From positions 5,706,807 through 5,770,806 of the forward strand of contig JASFXZ010000003.1 in the NCBI GenBank assembly GCA_032209605.1: a stretch of 64,000 nt of DNA, read 5' to 3'. Shown piece after piece: positions 11,900 to 25,799 of this stretch. Position 1 is the stretch's first letter. Every line of letters starts with the position of its first letter. A program made the position numbers and the translations under genes. The notes below the pieces were generated by a model that was not told the DNA's origin, did no database searches, and was given only the letters and a program-made list of their open reading frames with translations. This stretch comes from Mactromeris polynyma. Its lineage: Eukaryota > Mollusca > Bivalvia > Venerida > Mactridae.

Positions 11900-13170
11900 T
11901 ATCAATGGCAATATTATTGGTGTACTATTCTCTCTCTTTTACCACTTCTCGTGAGCTGCCAAACGGCCATCCGTCTTGAACATAACTATTTCGTATTATC
12001 AAATTCAAGGTAGTACAGAAAGAGTTTAAGACGTTTAATTGCCTTGTTAACTAGCAAAAGTGTCTGGTATAAAAGCTATATCATCTGCAAACTTCAGTAG
12101 GAATATTTCAACAATACCAGCAAAAAGCTGAATGTTACGAATGTCATTATTACAAAGCAATTAATGCTCAGTGAAGACAATACTGGGCTTACATTACACC
12201 ATGACGTAGTGAAATTGGACATTGAAATGTATCTGTATTCCCTACCTTTGTTCTAACATTTCCATTAACTTCATAATAGTTCTATTTAAATGCTTTGAAC
12301 AAATTCCCTTTATGACCAACACCTTGCAAAAGTTCAAACAATATTCTTTGTTTAACAGAATCGAAGGACTTTTGAAAGTCGATAAATACAACATAGATAG
12401 GTTTACCATTCATGTTTAAATACTGACTTACAATAGAATATTAAACATATACATTACCTATGGTGGAATAGCCGGACCTTAATCCTGCTTGAGATTGTAA
12501 GAGTCTGTTGAATGGTTTACACAAAACATATAATAAATGAATTAAGCCATACACATATGTCGTGATCCGATTTCGCCTGCTGAGGATGTACTGATATCGG
12601 AAGTTTTATAGAATCAGACAGTTTTGCTCCGTGATTGGAGAATTAAAAACTAATGGCTCTAGCTCATTAAAATCTGATTCGTCATATATTGGTACATGTT
12701 TATCAGCATGTACTGAATTGAACTCATCAGACTTATCAGCAAAAACATTACTGTGATGTTCACACCAACATTCAATGGATATATTTGGAGTAGATGAAGT
12801 TGGTTTCCAAGAATGTTTTAGACTTATTGCCAAATTCAATTTGAAATATTCACAGATGATTCGAATCAGTTCACCCGAATTTTATCATACTGTATACGCT
12901 TACATTTACAAATAGCCTTATATTTGAGCGTAAGCTGTTGATACTGGTGTGGGTTACTATCGCTTCGACTGGTTTATAAACCATTTCAATATTGACTTTG
13001 ATTGGCACGTTTACACTTGCTGTCGATCTACCTTTCCTTGAATATTTTTTTATAAAATGTAATCATCTTAAAATGCTCAGAACGTTTCTGTATAACTTTC
13101 TCTATTTAACGTATGCTTATGTCAACAGGTGTTGTTTCGTCATCAATAATGTCAGATATATCATTTACAC
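11900..13170 (-). pseudogene. Degenerate LINE (non-LTR retrotransposon), reverse-transcriptase region
   Basis: On the minus strand, reading from high to low coordinates, there is a linker with YQQLTLKYKAICKCKRIQYD (about 12.9 kb). An open stretch follows (12606-12839), then the RT motif A block VVFIDFQKSFDSVKQRILFE (about 12340-12400). The catalytic box LKFADDIAFIP lies near 12080-12105, followed by a KAIKRLKLFLYYLEF segment. Stops and frameshifts separate these blocks, so the copy is dead. The left and right limits are approximate. Reverse transcription by target-primed integration is the known role of the family. The exact clade is not resolved. Confidence 0.8.
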
Positions 13171-14768
13171 TACCTGATAACAAATTAATAGACATTTACT
13201 ACGGTCTACAGTGTTGATAACATTGGATGTGGAAAACGACGTCTGGTTGTTATGCTTGGAATCATCACCAAGCTTGTATGACGTGGTAAGTTATATAAGT
13301 GGATCCATCTCTTGGTCCAAACAACAACGTTTAGCCGAGTTTCGATATGGTATGTGCTTCATATTTCTCTCATGACTATTACACCGTATCACAAGTATCA
13401 GCTACAAACATACTCCTTCATTGGCGTCCAATTCATTTATAGTATGAATTTACGACTTGACACCAGTGTTCCATTAAATAAGAAGCTGTATAACTATCTA
13501 TTTCATTAACGAATAGTCAGATCATATATAGTTTAATTACATTTATGGTTTCTCATTTTATGGTACTACCAAGATTAAATTAACACATTTATATGAACAC
13601 TAATTATTGATACCATATAAAGGTGACATTTTTGGCATCATAAAGAAGATTGGGAAACAATGTTAGAATAAGACACATGTGTCTAATCTTCGTCATACTT
13701 TCCCTGTTTGCCGACTTGGTATATATTACCGTATTGGCACGTAGCAAAATAAGTTTACCCATTATTATAACTGTATGCTTGTATTGTATACACAATGTAC
13801 AAAGCTCTTGGTATTTCAGGTCATTATATGTACTTTGAGACGTCGAGTCAGACAGAAACTGGTGATTCTGCTGTGCTTAAATCGCCTTCTTATCCTAAAA
13901 GTCTAAGTCCAATATGCTTTGAGATTTGGTATCAAATGGACCAGACGACATAGGGCGTAAACTATACAATAATATTACGATTTACGTGTCGTTGGTTCCG
14001 TAAACTTATTACCGTTCATTACCTGAAACGGATATTTTTTTGGAGTGAAGTCGCCTAATGTTGATTTGGGAAACTGTATGAGTAAATGTTCTGTAACATT
14101 ACAATATGAAAACAGACTCTACAGTCTATTCCGGCAAACAAATACTCAATAAACAATTTACACACGCAAATAAAACATTATTTTTCAACAATAACTACAG
14201 CTCAACAACAAAGTAAACATCGATTATAAAACTTGATTAACTTTGCATGTTTAATTTAACTCTACAACACGTCTCCAATGTTTATTATGCCGTGGGCAAC
14301 CCTCAATATTGCCAAATGCGTGTAACGCTCTCGAACAATAAAATGGTGACACATTTTCTAGATAAAATATTTTATTGTTATGATACCAATAAACTCAAGT
14401 GCAAAGGCGCATGTCCGACAGATTATTTGTCGAGATTCGAGATTACAGAACAAACAACAGAGAATCAGATAATGTGTTTGAACAGTGCAATATTATGCGA
14501 CATATTGAAGTAGAACTCATAAATGTCAAGTTAATGATTGTTTTCCATTAATTGAGATATATTGTTACGGCAAATGTTCTGTATACACGGTATTCGGCAG
14601 TGAAATATAATAATAAAACAAATTGTTACATTACTTTGTTTATACAGTTGACATGGATACTGCCACAATTTACGTGCCACAATGCTATGCTTTGGGTGAA
14701 AAGTTATTTAACTATAACAGAGTTGGATTATTTCTGCATACTTCATGCATGCAGAACGCTTATGTTCG
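13171..14768. other. No feature recognised
   Basis: Contains a small palindrome (AGACACATGTGTCT near 13674) and an 88-codon opening at 14247-14513 with no recognisable domain. No gene call. Confidence 0.4.
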
Positions 14769-14948
14769 TACAGTCGGACCTCGTTTATTCGCATTCGGGT
14801 CCGAAATTTTATTTCGAATTATACAAAGTTTCTAAACGCCCATTTAAAATCGACGTGCCTTATGATATAACATCTGGGTATGATAATTATTTCGGATGAT
14901 ACCAACTATTCGGATAGAAGGTTGTCGAATAAACGAGGTCCGACTGCA
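14769..14948. repeat. TA-flanked MITE family D, copy 1
   Basis: The ends TACAGTCGGACCTCGTTTAT and ATAAACGAGGTCCGACTG are inverted repeats, with a TA at the left and a decayed CA at the right. The interior (CGGGTCCGAAATT, TTTCGGATGATACCAA, GAAGGTTGTCGAATAAACG) matches the better-preserved copy at 55681-55860 in intron 1 of transporter copy B. Termini and TA flanks suggest a Tc1/mariner-derived non-autonomous element. Confidence 0.88.
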
Positions 14949-17134
14949 TGATTAATCTAACTATGTTCCTTGTATAACGCGAAATAACAGCAAAGCTATA
15001 AAAATATGTTCACTGAATATAATTTGATTATGTTATACCGTGAATGTTGTTTTTTCTAATTAGTGAAAAAGGCTTTTAGTCGTGATATTGATTGAACATT
15101 CCATTGAATTATTTTATAATTACGATTTTCTTTGGAATTATTTTTGTCATTTAGTGTTTTACATCCCTTAACGAAACTTCCGAGTAGCTACCTTATTAAC
15201 CCGGTGCGTGTTTGAATGTTTGTTTTGATGTTTTAAAGTTGAATTCGGTGGAGTCTGCGGTTTTATATAGCTTTGTCCGAGCACCGATGGCATGACTTGA
15301 ACTTTCAATACAGTAATTCAGATACGGTTTGTTTGAATGTATGCCCATACATTTGCGAACATATTAACTGACAAAGTACCGGTAAGGACGGCCACATTAG
15401 CAATACGTACAAACCCCTCCATGAGTAAGTTTCAAAACGAAGTAAAAGAAACTCGTAGATGTCGAGCATAAACTTTTAAGGTACATAAGTCTTATGTTGA
15501 CAAATATCCTTAGTCATAAATTTGAGAAAATCTGTGGCAATTGCCTTCATACAGATGTACTCTACAACACTGCATTGTCACTTTTCTTACATGTTTCACC
15601 AAAACACAAATAAATATGTCCGATACCGATTCATTCGAACAGTTGACCTACGCGCCAAGTTAGTGCTAGCATTTGTGATCTGACTCGTGTTTTGCACATC
15701 CAAAAAACGTTTAAGAAATGTCACAATGCAATGTTTTAGAGTAAGTCTGTATGAAGGCATTAACATTCCATTTTCTATAAAACATTACTTGACGAATTTT
15801 AAGAGAAAACAAGACTATCGACCTTTAGAGAAACATTGGAGAAAGGGCACGTTAGATTGTTACATGCCGTTCTTTTTGATTGTTAGGAAACTTTAAATGT
15901 TAATTGGATGCGGTTGAAATAGATTATTAATGTTTGGAATGATTTGAATACATACTAAGTATGAGCATTTTCGCATGTGAAAATCAGGTCGCACGTGTCC
16001 TAATTGGTACGAACGTATCGGAAGCAGCAAAAGCTCTGGTCGTTCAGAGCTGTTATCTTACATCTTAGATTATTTTCTCTACTAACGACATCGCAAATGT
16101 AGCACGGAGGTGACTGGGAATATGTTTTAGAAATGTCATGAGAGGTCTTTTACACTGTCGAACCAATAAATCGTTCGTTCGAAACTGTACTAGAACACGA
16201 TAGAAAATAAACAGGGTAATTTTAGTACAAAACAGTCATTGATTTACAAGGTACGAAATACTAAAGCAGAGCTCTTGCAATGCGTGTTCTTTGTTTCATC
16301 AAATACGGTATTTTTTGCACACAAATTAGGAGTAAACAGCAAGGGTTTTAACCTTTGATATTTCACTGTATGGATACATTTTAGTTTACTTAGTAAAAGT
16401 GAAATTTCAAGTATAGTGATAGCTTTGTTTTAATGTTTACTTTTTGTAACTTTTTATTTTCATACAGCATAGCAAATTACATTTGACCATTCTTTTTAAA
16501 GGAACACAGCATTGTATACCAAACCCCCAAAAGAAAACCTGCATGTTTGGCTGAATTACAAAATTTGGCAAAAAAAATCTGAAATTTTGCTGGCTTCTAT
16601 TGACAACTGCTTTTAAAAGACTGTTGAATTTAAATTGTAAATATAATTTAAATGAATGTTTACTTACTAAATGTGACCTTCCCTATGGTACTCGTGTTCA
16701 TTTGTTCGATTTCGAATTAGACGCTCGATTCGAAGTTATTACTTATTTAGGTATCTAAATATATACTCACACTGAGTCACATAATTATACTGTTACAATT
16801 ATAAATAGGTAATCACTGATACAAAAATTTATCTTTTTAGATTATCCTGATATAGTTTCTCAAACGTTAATGCAAAACGTGTCGAGGTGGCAAAAGTATT
16901 AAGTAAAGCAGTCAGGTCAAATGCAACTAAATATTATATCTTCTTAGATGAACGACTGACATCTCACCAAAATCAGCATTATTGTTTTAACCGTAATTTG
17001 AGAATATAATTATAATATGCATTCTCAGCAAAAAGCTCAAAATAACATCCCTCAAAAGATGTACGGATCGTTCAATATTGAACTTTTTTATTTCTCATTA
17101 TTTGTTTGCATGGACATGAAAATTCCGTTTGATT
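14949..17134. other. No feature recognised
   Basis: AT-rich sequence without supported coding regions or repeats matched elsewhere. Confidence 0.4.
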
Positions 17135-17325
17135 ACATCCCCCTGTTTGTCCTCATTAATTCTCCTTAGTTGTCCTTTATGGTCGGCCAGGCCATTACTG
17201 TTCCATTGCGTATTTACCCTTGTACCTACTCAAATGCCTGATATCTTAAGAACTGTTGATTTCCCGAATGTATGTGTAGAGAGGCATTGTCTTATGTATG
17301 TGCCGTTCCCTGCAGCAACTTAGTC
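17135..17325 (+). repeat. Dispersed repeat family A, copy 2
   Basis: Contains TCCTTTATGGTCGGCCAGGC, TGCGTATTTACCCTTGTACC, CAAATGCCTGATAT, GTTGATTTCCCGAATG and GAGAGGCATTGTCTTATGTA in the same order as the copies at 29985 and 36975. No conserved ORF. Confidence 0.85.
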
Positions 17326-17427
17326 TTTATTTTATCTAAAGCTTCACGCACCAGGAATCATCGTAAGACTATATATCCATGAAAAGACGACTACAGTTTT
17401 TATTACTGACGTCTTATTTGCTTACAA

Positions 17428-18090
17428 ATGTTGATAAACCTGAAAAAGCCAAACTACTCCATCCATTGGTATTTTGTTTATGAATGTTATTTTGAATATA
17501 TAAACTCTCGATTTCAATGTTCACGATCATTCAACTTTGATATCAAAAATACAGGTTTAGTCGCTTTAAGTCCACCCGAAAGTTTCAATATCGGTATAAT
17601 GTTTTTAAAAGATTTTTTACGATACTTTTACATTTCTCAATGGAACGAATGTGTGAAGAGCAGTAGATCACTGTTATTATACAAACATATAGAATATATT
17701 ATAGAATTATATGATTCAGTAAGATAAGAAAATACGCTTTGCCATTTCTAAAAGCCATTAAAAGTGGAAGGACTACAAACATTCCCAGCGAAGAACGCTA
17801 GTGTGTTTCATGCAATAGTTATGACATTGAAGATGAACATCATCTTGCTACACTATATAATCCGTATACGCGGATATTCGAAAAATATAATGACTTATTA
17901 TCAGAGAAATCCTAGAATGATTAAATTTAAACAAATATTATCTCCAACTAATAAAATGCTGCTTCATAAAATCGGTTCATTTATTATCAAAGTACTTGAC
18001 AGTTTGTTTCAAGCTATAATGTTCTATATTTCTGTCATTAACTTGTTGATATACTGGGATATATTGGAACCAAACTCTAAAAGGATATAA
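17428..18090 (+). pseudogene. Degenerate LINE, 3' (C-terminal) part
   Basis: Two frameshifted openings (17428-17727 and 17764-18090), joined by sequence with several stops, give the C-terminal region of a LINE reverse transcriptase. A FISQWNECV-like helix block is followed by RFAISK, then an NIPSEER stretch. Next comes a zinc-finger-like region around CNSYDIEDEHH. The copy finishes with a MTYYQRNP...MIKFKQIL block, as in the zf-RVT tail of this family. The order is right but the frame changes several times. Dead copy; catalytic RT motifs are not present. Confidence 0.7.
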
Positions 18091-18799
18091 CCAGACATCT
18101 GAGACGGCATTATTCTAATAAATGAAACGGTGATTTACGTGGATTTTATGTTAAACAGCCCAACAAGTTTCGAGCGCGCAACTGTAGCACAAAAGCATGT
18201 GTTGTTCTACCGACGGACCTCATCCGCTTTGTCTATTCAAGTAGAATTTCTTTCATGTCGTTTTTCGCATGCAGCTTAACGCTTAACATTCATGCGTAAT
18301 GCATAATAGAAGTATTCACATAGTGCCATTCATCTAACGATTTGCATTCATACTGCTGAACAAATGAACCAATTTAAACCACATGATTGTGCGTGTTCAT
18401 TACATTTCCTGTAAACGGTGGTACATTGTCATATGAAAGATTGTATTCATTTCAGGAATGGTATTCGACAATTCCACATTAAATCACGCTGATGAACGAC
18501 AGCCAGATCAGATTTGTGATAAGTTTGCAAACAACAAGATAAAAGCCAAGCTTCATATAGTAAAGCTAAGCTATATATTTAATATATTTATTAGAATTGC
18601 TATACTTTTACATTTTGTAATGAGACTGTATATACATTGTATTTAGTAACCTTATTATGAAAGTTACATGTCATATTTAATATGACGAACGAGGGGACAA
18701 TATATATACAATATAATATGACTTTGTTCAAATAGTTTTATTTGATGTTGATTTTCGCGAAACTATTCGATGTGTTTTAATTAGTAAACAAGAAATAAC
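18091..18799. other. No feature recognised
   Basis: AT-rich sequence; no supported gene. Confidence 0.4.
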
Positions 18800-18905
18800 A
18801 AGAAATATATTGAAAAGATGGTCGGCGCAATTTGAAGGTTAAGATTTGTTGTGCAACGTTTATTCTCAGCAATATATTTAATGCCCCTGATAGGGTTGAT
18901 TAACG
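18800..18905 (-). repeat. Dispersed repeat family B, fragment
   Basis: GAAAAGATGGTCGGCGCAAT, GAAGGTTAAGATTTGTTGTG and TGATAGGGTTGAT match the start of the reverse copy at 22240. Only the end of the repeat is present. Confidence 0.7.
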
Positions 18906-19489
18906 CACCGAAAAACATAAGATATTTAATGACCCAGGGCATAACTAAGTTACAATATAGACTTACAAAATGCCATGGCATTTGAATGCCATATTCAAGG
19001 ATGTAAACTGTTATACCCTAAAGCATAACTTTGAAATTGAAGAATTACCAAAAGTCATGTACGTAGACTGCGAATATGCTCAACTTCAAGAAACAGGCAA
19101 AATGGCACCAGGAAAGAAACGTGAGAGTTTATGTAATAGCATAAGATGTAACATCCAGACATGCCTTTTATGTATTGATTTAAATGAAGTTCACTCATAC
19201 TGCATGTCTAAATTGACAATTAAGCAATGCAGTGTGAGAGAACTTTATTGCCTTTGTATAGTCACACTGAACATTAGTGACACGTTTGAGAATTTATGGC
19301 TGGGTTAGACTCTTAAACCGCAAGTCAGCGCACGTGTTCGTTTTACATCAATGAGCATACATGGTCTACTCAGGATATTTTACTGGATATTACGGTTCAA
19401 TTTTACATTTACAAATCATACGAGCCTATTATATTTCTTTCATGATTTATCCTTCAGAAATAAGGAGATATTAAGTCGTCACACCACAT
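18906..19489. other. Unassigned 112-codon opening, not called a gene
   Basis: An ATG-started opening at 18970-19308 (plus strand) is the longest here. It has scattered cysteines but no domain I recognise, and no clear splice or polyadenylation context. It may be chance. Confidence 0.3.
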
Positions 19490-19570
19490 ACACAAGTCAA
19501 TGCCTCCCATGGGGAAACAATATTTATTAAAACATTAGGCACTGAGTAGGTGCGAGGACAAACACTGAAC
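19490..19570 (-). repeat. Dispersed repeat family A, decayed copy
   Basis: CAATGCCTCCCATGGGGAAA, AAACATTAGGCACTGAG and TAGGTGCGAGGAC align with the middle of the family A repeat, with many changes. Confidence 0.55.
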
Positions 19571-22239
19571 ATGTGATGATTATTGTATGGAAAAAGTTTT
19601 TATTAAATTAACTAAATTTTGGGCAGGTGTCAGAACAAAACGTACTCACCTTCTGATTCGTCTATTGTATTATTTGACAACATAATAAAATAAATAAAGG
19701 CTAATTTCACGCTAAACGCAATATGATAAGCCTGAATGAGTACACTTGCTACGGAATTACATTTTGTCGGATTACGGTATATTGTCGAAGTCATGAACAT
19801 ATTTATTTCTGGTCTACATTTCACAGGCACAGTACGAAAATAAGCCAGTTATTTTTTGCCGCAAAGTATTATATATCAGCAATACATGTTTTCATTGTAT
19901 GTTTACAGATATCATCTCTATTGTTGGCGATTTCCATAGACTGTCTATAAATATAACGCATTGATGTAATCACAACAATCAGCCACACTCTACACTTTAG
20001 AAATATGAAATTCACAAACATGCCTAAATATGGTATGCTACTCGACATGGAACAGATTGTACACGTCATCATGACGTATACAACTCCGATTAAGTGTTTC
20101 TCAAAAGTTTTACCGACTTAACCTTTCCTATTTTTATAAATAATTGTGCAATATGATATGTCATAGTGGATGGTAACATTATGGTTGACTATACATGTAC
20201 TCGGTTGTTTTGACTTAATTGCAATGTTATCTTTATGAATATTTAGCTGTCGCAGATGCATTAATCACACGGTCAGTGAACAGTTATAATAGTTATGTGC
20301 AACCAATGATAAAGATGTCGTTTTCACTAATTGTGTAACCTATATACTTAATAGTATGAAGGTTAAAATAAGTGAAACGATTGAGCCAACTTGCGCAATG
20401 TTGTTACCAGTCTTTCTGTACTACTTCAAACCTAAAAGCAATCATCATAATGTGATAGAAATAAGACTCCAAATACCTGCTGAGAATCTAGCCAGACAAA
20501 GCAATACAAAATGAATGAAGATAAGCGTTTATTTGATACAATGCAAAGAAATGAGAAAGTAAATATCAGCTGCCAGGAGCCGCTAATTCGCACGTAGATT
20601 CTTGTTGTTCGATCGAAGCTTCTTAAACGACTGTTTATGAGACCCACAGTCGGCTTTTAATACCATATCGTCAGACTTTTAAGAGATGGGGAATGTTAAC
20701 TGGTAAAAACCTAAAGAAGTTCAAATTTGAGAACTAAAATACCAAATATCATTTCAAAACGTGTATAATGAATTCAAGCAGCAATTACTGCATGCAACGT
20801 GCGCAGCCAATTGCTGAAAAAAATTACTTAAATATAAACAGGAAATTAACGCAAGCATATACTTTTTGACACTAAGTTTAAAAAAGGTTTAAGTATACGC
20901 ATAAAGAAACAAAAATATATTCTAAGTTTAAGACTGGGTTCCTGTTTTTAACATTGCGTAAGTTTTCCGTATGTTTTCCGTAAGTTTTCCGTAAGTTTGC
21001 TTTTAAATTTTCACTAAAGCCTCAGTCACAATGAAACCCACGATAAGTTTGTCATACGAAATACGCATTCTTCTGTCGTGGTTAATTTCGTAGGTCATTA
21101 ACAATGTTGTCGAAGTGGTCAAATGAAATTTTAGATGCTTTCACGACAGGAACAGTCAGAGAAGGCAGAACATTTCGTGGTTTTGTCGCAAGTCTGCACA
21201 AACCTGCGACTGTCGTGACCCGTCATTATTGCAGTAGCTATCTTATCGTCTTAACAAATATTCGTAACAGTGTTCCAATTACTTTGATTCTACACAATCT
21301 ATGTAAGCACTTCCAATACTTTGGTTCAACGCGATCTTTGTTGGAGAATCAATTCGAAGGTATCGCATTCGGCCAATTCCGACATTGTTCGGGTTAGTCT
21401 TCGTGCGTTTCCTGGCATTTCCGTATACAAAAAGTAAACAAACAGCATTTCCTTTTAAAATATACATACAACATTTTCCTACCACCTCTTTGTCTTTGTA
21501 TTTGCGTTTATTAATCGTCGCCACCAGTTTCCTATATGGGCGACGCCCCCGGAAGAATGTTAGTCATATTAGATTTTTTGGAGGATAGTGCATGGTACAT
21601 GAGATGCCCCAGTTCCAGAAGCACCCTTGGTTCTTTTACGTCTTTTACAGACAAGGAGCGTATTCATGACCGTTCGACCGCATACACGCATCATGCAGTT
21701 TGTTCGTCTACAACACGAGACAAACAGAAACAAATGCGGAAAGACGACTCAACAAAACACCAGACACAGTCAACAGCTACCCCTTCTTATCTAGGAGGGA
21801 AGAAGGGATATAGGCAAATAACCGCCGACCAAGGCAAGTGCTAAGCAGAATGCGCCCTGCGCTGGACTATACAGTCAGTTAATGAAACATAACTGACACC
21901 TTATATGCAACTCCTAAATAACTTGGGAGCGACTTTGAAGGAATAGACTTGTCAATACATAATTGAATATTATGTTCAGAAATTTCAGGTAAGCATTGTA
22001 TGCGTTGTATTTCAATGGAAGACTTCCGAGTTAATTTAATGACGTATTTTCCAAGTTTCGGTACAACTGACAGTATAATGAAATAGTTAAAAGCAAAAAT
22101 ATTATCTCTAAGTTTGTATTTTTACCTCCCCTTAGTAAACATTAGTACCCCCGGGACTTATTACGCAAATGATACGTAGCTATGTATTAGAGCAATCCTT
22201 ATTACATCTTTATATGACTAACGATATGTATGCATGTCT
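19571..22239. other. No gene recognised; slightly more GC-rich patch at 21.1-21.85 kb
   Basis: Overlapping openings at 21104-21397, 21385-21588 and 21536-21844 lie in a patch of more balanced base composition. None shows a domain I know. A short tandem run of GTAAGTTTTCC occurs near 20960-21000. An unrecognised exon cannot be excluded. Confidence 0.35.
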
Positions 22240-22770
22240 CGTTACCAGCGAAAAGATGGTCCGCGCAATCTGAAGGTTAAGATTTGTTGTGCAACACCAA
22301 AAATTGCCGAGATATTACGATTGCTGGTCACTCGATTATGCAACACTATGTCACTCTGATACCTGTTAGGGTTGATGACTTCGTAGGAGATTGGATAAAA
22401 ATAACTCCATAGTGAATGTTTTTATGTTTGGTAAACACATATATAACCTTATCGAATTACCTAATCATATATATTTCTTAATATGCAATATTTTTTTAGA
22501 ATGTTTGTATGTACATTTAAATCAACCTAATATTCAATAAGAATTACTAATTTATAATGCAGATTTATTAGAAGTGGATTTTTGTAATAGAAAATGGATT
22601 TCGGTAAGCTTACGTACCAATTATTGTACGGTTAACCAATCCGCATCAAGGTTACACACGTTGTTCGGTTGCAGAGAAGTTTGTTTAGTGGTTAACATAA
22701 GATCCGACTGGTTTACACAACACTGATATGCAAATAGCAAAATCATGTTAGTACGGCTGCGTAGAAAAAC
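22240..22770 (-). repeat. Dispersed repeat family B, copy 2, interrupted
   Basis: The two ends of the repeat are present in reverse orientation: GAAAAGATGGTCCGCGCAAT ... GTTGTGCAACAC near 22250-22300, and AACCAATCCGCATCAAGGTT ... GCAAATAGCAAAATCATG near 22630-22745. They are separated by about 250 bp not seen in the other copies, so this copy has an insertion or an internal variant. Confidence 0.75.
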
Positions 22771-24597
22771 AACAACTGAATATTGCATTCCCTTATTTAT
22801 TTTGATGCAGCCGTATAAAGCTCGCTTTTGTGATTTGTGTCACAGCGGTGTGAAAGGTAATCAAGTCGAGTTAAAGATCGACGCAAATTGTGGACAGCCA
22901 AACTGCGCCGATTTGTTAAAATCTGTACGTCGTAAACGCTGGACTTGAAGGAATAAATCCGTCTGCCAAAGAAAAAAAGAATGGACGTTTCCTAATTTAT
23001 GGTTTGAATGTAGACATACGTATCTTTTATTGTGCTACACATCCTTACAGACAGTAACTAGGCTTTTAATTGTGAAGAATTATTGTCGCCGTTTTACGTG
23101 TACTTAATACATTAAAATACAAGCAAAGTTATTTTAATCAGACAAAGTCAACAGTAATTAATACGTTTCTATATATATGTTGGTTAACCTGATTCAACAC
23201 AAAGTACCGTGAAAATAGGATTAATGTTAGAAAAAATAAATTTTACTTAAAAATGTATGAGACCTTCCTTGACTCACTCAAGAGGTCTACGGGATATATA
23301 TTATCTAAGATTTTTATGCTTTCGTCGATTCGTAGACAGGTCCAATTAGTATTTATTGCACCTAATAATTTTATCTTTAATTTAGACATCAGATAAATGC
23401 GTAAATATCGTATTAATATGCATGTTTTTATAACATAAAGTAGTGAGTTTATGGAAGTCTCTGAAAGGTCAATGGACTATGCCACAATGGACCTGTAATT
23501 GTGTTTTGATGTACACTTAGTTACGCGCTTTATTAAATTTAGTGAACATGCATCAGTCTATTTCTACCACAAATGTTATTATTGTTGAACATTTAGTAGT
23601 ATTATAACCGGAACAAAATGGGATATGCAACTTTTTGTTTCTAATATCCAAAGTTTGTTATAAACGTATTTATAACGAACAAGTTCCTAATATCAGTATT
23701 TATATAAACGAACCAACTTTCATATAACGGTCAGAAAATTAACCAGTAACCTCCATGATGACGAGTTTCTTATACACGCACAAATAAAAATAACTCATAT
23801 TAAATCTGATACACGATTGTACTCGTGATCTTTTAAACAAACGATAAAGAACAACATATAAATGCCTCGTAATTGTGTATAGTAATTATATGTATGATGC
23901 ATTCTGTGGTTATATCTATATCTTTCTTCTGAGCCTGCTGGAGAGGACAAGCTTAGATTCGATATTTAACAAAACGTTTAACACTGATTCGTCCCCATTT
24001 GCACAAGACCCAAAGCAAGAACTATTGTTGGGAGGTATTGTCTTATATATGTGCGCAGCGGATACAAAATTGTTGAAATCTATATAAACGGACATTTTAT
24101 GCAATTAAAAATTACAGTTCATCATATAGAACAAAGAAGGGACAAACATCGGGCCAGATAAAACTGTACGCTGCTATATTCGTGTGAAGGTGAAGCTTAG
24201 CGTACATAACACTATTTAAAAATTTTATAATTAAATAAATGAACAAAAATAGAATGTAAGTATTCCGTTAATGTTTTATCATGTGTTCATCGTATACCTC
24301 AATTCTTCATTAATAAAACTACAACATCTTCGCTTATTTCAATTTGCATTGCTCGTTGTTTTCAAAGATACTTCTTTCCGAAGCCTATATACACGTGTTT
24401 GGACGCCAAGCTTCGTACACGTGTTCTTATCTCTCGTATTAACACAGTTCACAACTCATTACGATTTCGACCATTGTTTTTTTCTCATTTGGTTCATGTC
24501 ATTGCTACGGGGCTTTTAGCGAACGCCTAATGTGACAACGATAAATATTTCGTTTATATGAGTATCACCCAATGTACTCTATCAAAGCTGGTTCGAG
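22771..24597. other. No feature recognised
   Basis: AT-rich sequence without a supported gene. Confidence 0.4.
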
Positions 24598-24825
24598 ATA
24601 CTCTCCGCAAAAAGAGAAAATAAGTTGCTACATGGAACGCCACCCACATACATAAGACAATGCCTCTCCACACAGACCTCCGAGAAAACAACAGTCCATA
24701 AAACATCGGGCTTTTGAGGAGGTGCAAGGGCAAATACGTAAGGGAACAGGCGCGCAAGGAATGGCTTGGCCGACCATAAAGGACAACTAAGGAGAATTAG
24801 TGGGGACCAACAGGGGGAATTTAAT
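24598..24825 (-). repeat. Dispersed repeat family A, copy 3
   Basis: Well-preserved copy: AAAAGAGAAAATAAGTTGCT, TGGAACGCCAC, AATGCCTCTCCACACAGACC, GAGAAAACAACAGTCCATAA, GAGGAGGTGCAAGGG, AGGAATGGCTTGGCCGACCA and AAGGAGAATTAG follow in order. Confidence 0.88.
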
Positions 24826-25799
24826 TTAGACCGCATGCGTAAAAAGTTGTTACGGTATTGCTTTATGACAACATTACTGAAACTATTGATAGAGATCAAA
24901 CTTCAACACAAAATTTCTCCCTGCATGGTCCTTCAAAATAGGGTTTGACGATATCTTTAATTCAAATTAGGCACAAGGACAGAGGTTTAAGAGCCCATGA
25001 CCTTGTAATCCTGACCTTTAAGCATTTGCACTACATAGCCTAACACGGACCATCAGAGGCAATGTGTCTTTTATTATTTCGTGATTTCAGTTTGTGAACT
25101 AAATTTATTCTGCATTTACTAGACGTTTCAGTTGCCGTCTTATCTATATCACATTATAAAAGACTTCAGAGACTTCAGTGAGTTCATTCCAATTACTTTT
25201 TATTGTTAAAATTTGTAATCACGCCATAGATGCATAATTGAACGTTGTTTGTTAGATGAAAACTGACATTGCCGAGCAATAAGTATAAATGTAAATGATT
25301 TTGTTTATGTTATTGCTCTTTTGAAGAGTTCTTGGTCGTGTTAAGTTAAATTATGTAGTGATTTGTGACTAAATAATATGTGTCTAGACAATAAATACGC
25401 AAAACCACACATTGAGGTAAACTTTTTGCAAGAAACGTAACATGGTTTAAGTTATCCTATGTCAACTTCATCGTGCGAAAAACAAATAAATCGACTTAAG
25501 CGATCCGGTAAAATACGATGAGTTTCCACAATAGTTTTACTTTGCTGCACAGCATTCCTTACTTTGAAATTTGGCGCGAGCATTTGGAAATACGCATTTG
25601 AGGTCTGATTCGTTGGAATAAAGCGGTAGCCTCGAGCAAAGATACCTTAACAATAAAATTAAACTATGCTTGATAATCCGGTATACATTGTAGTAATGTA
25701 GAGTATTTTGGAAAAATAAAAAGCCCGCTGCTCTCAGAAGAGGTAAACATTTATAGATATTATTTACAATAACGGTATTTTTATAGAAGTATCATTTCA
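24826..25799. other. No feature recognised
   Basis: AT-rich sequence; nothing supported. Confidence 0.4.

Noticed and set aside
18970..19308. 112-codon ATG-started ORF
   Set aside because: Looks somewhat protein-like but has no domain, homologue or exon context that I can point to.
21104..21844. Cluster of three overlapping plus-strand ORFs in a GC-richer patch
   Set aside because: Different frames, no shared domain and no splice signals linking them; kept only as an unassigned region.
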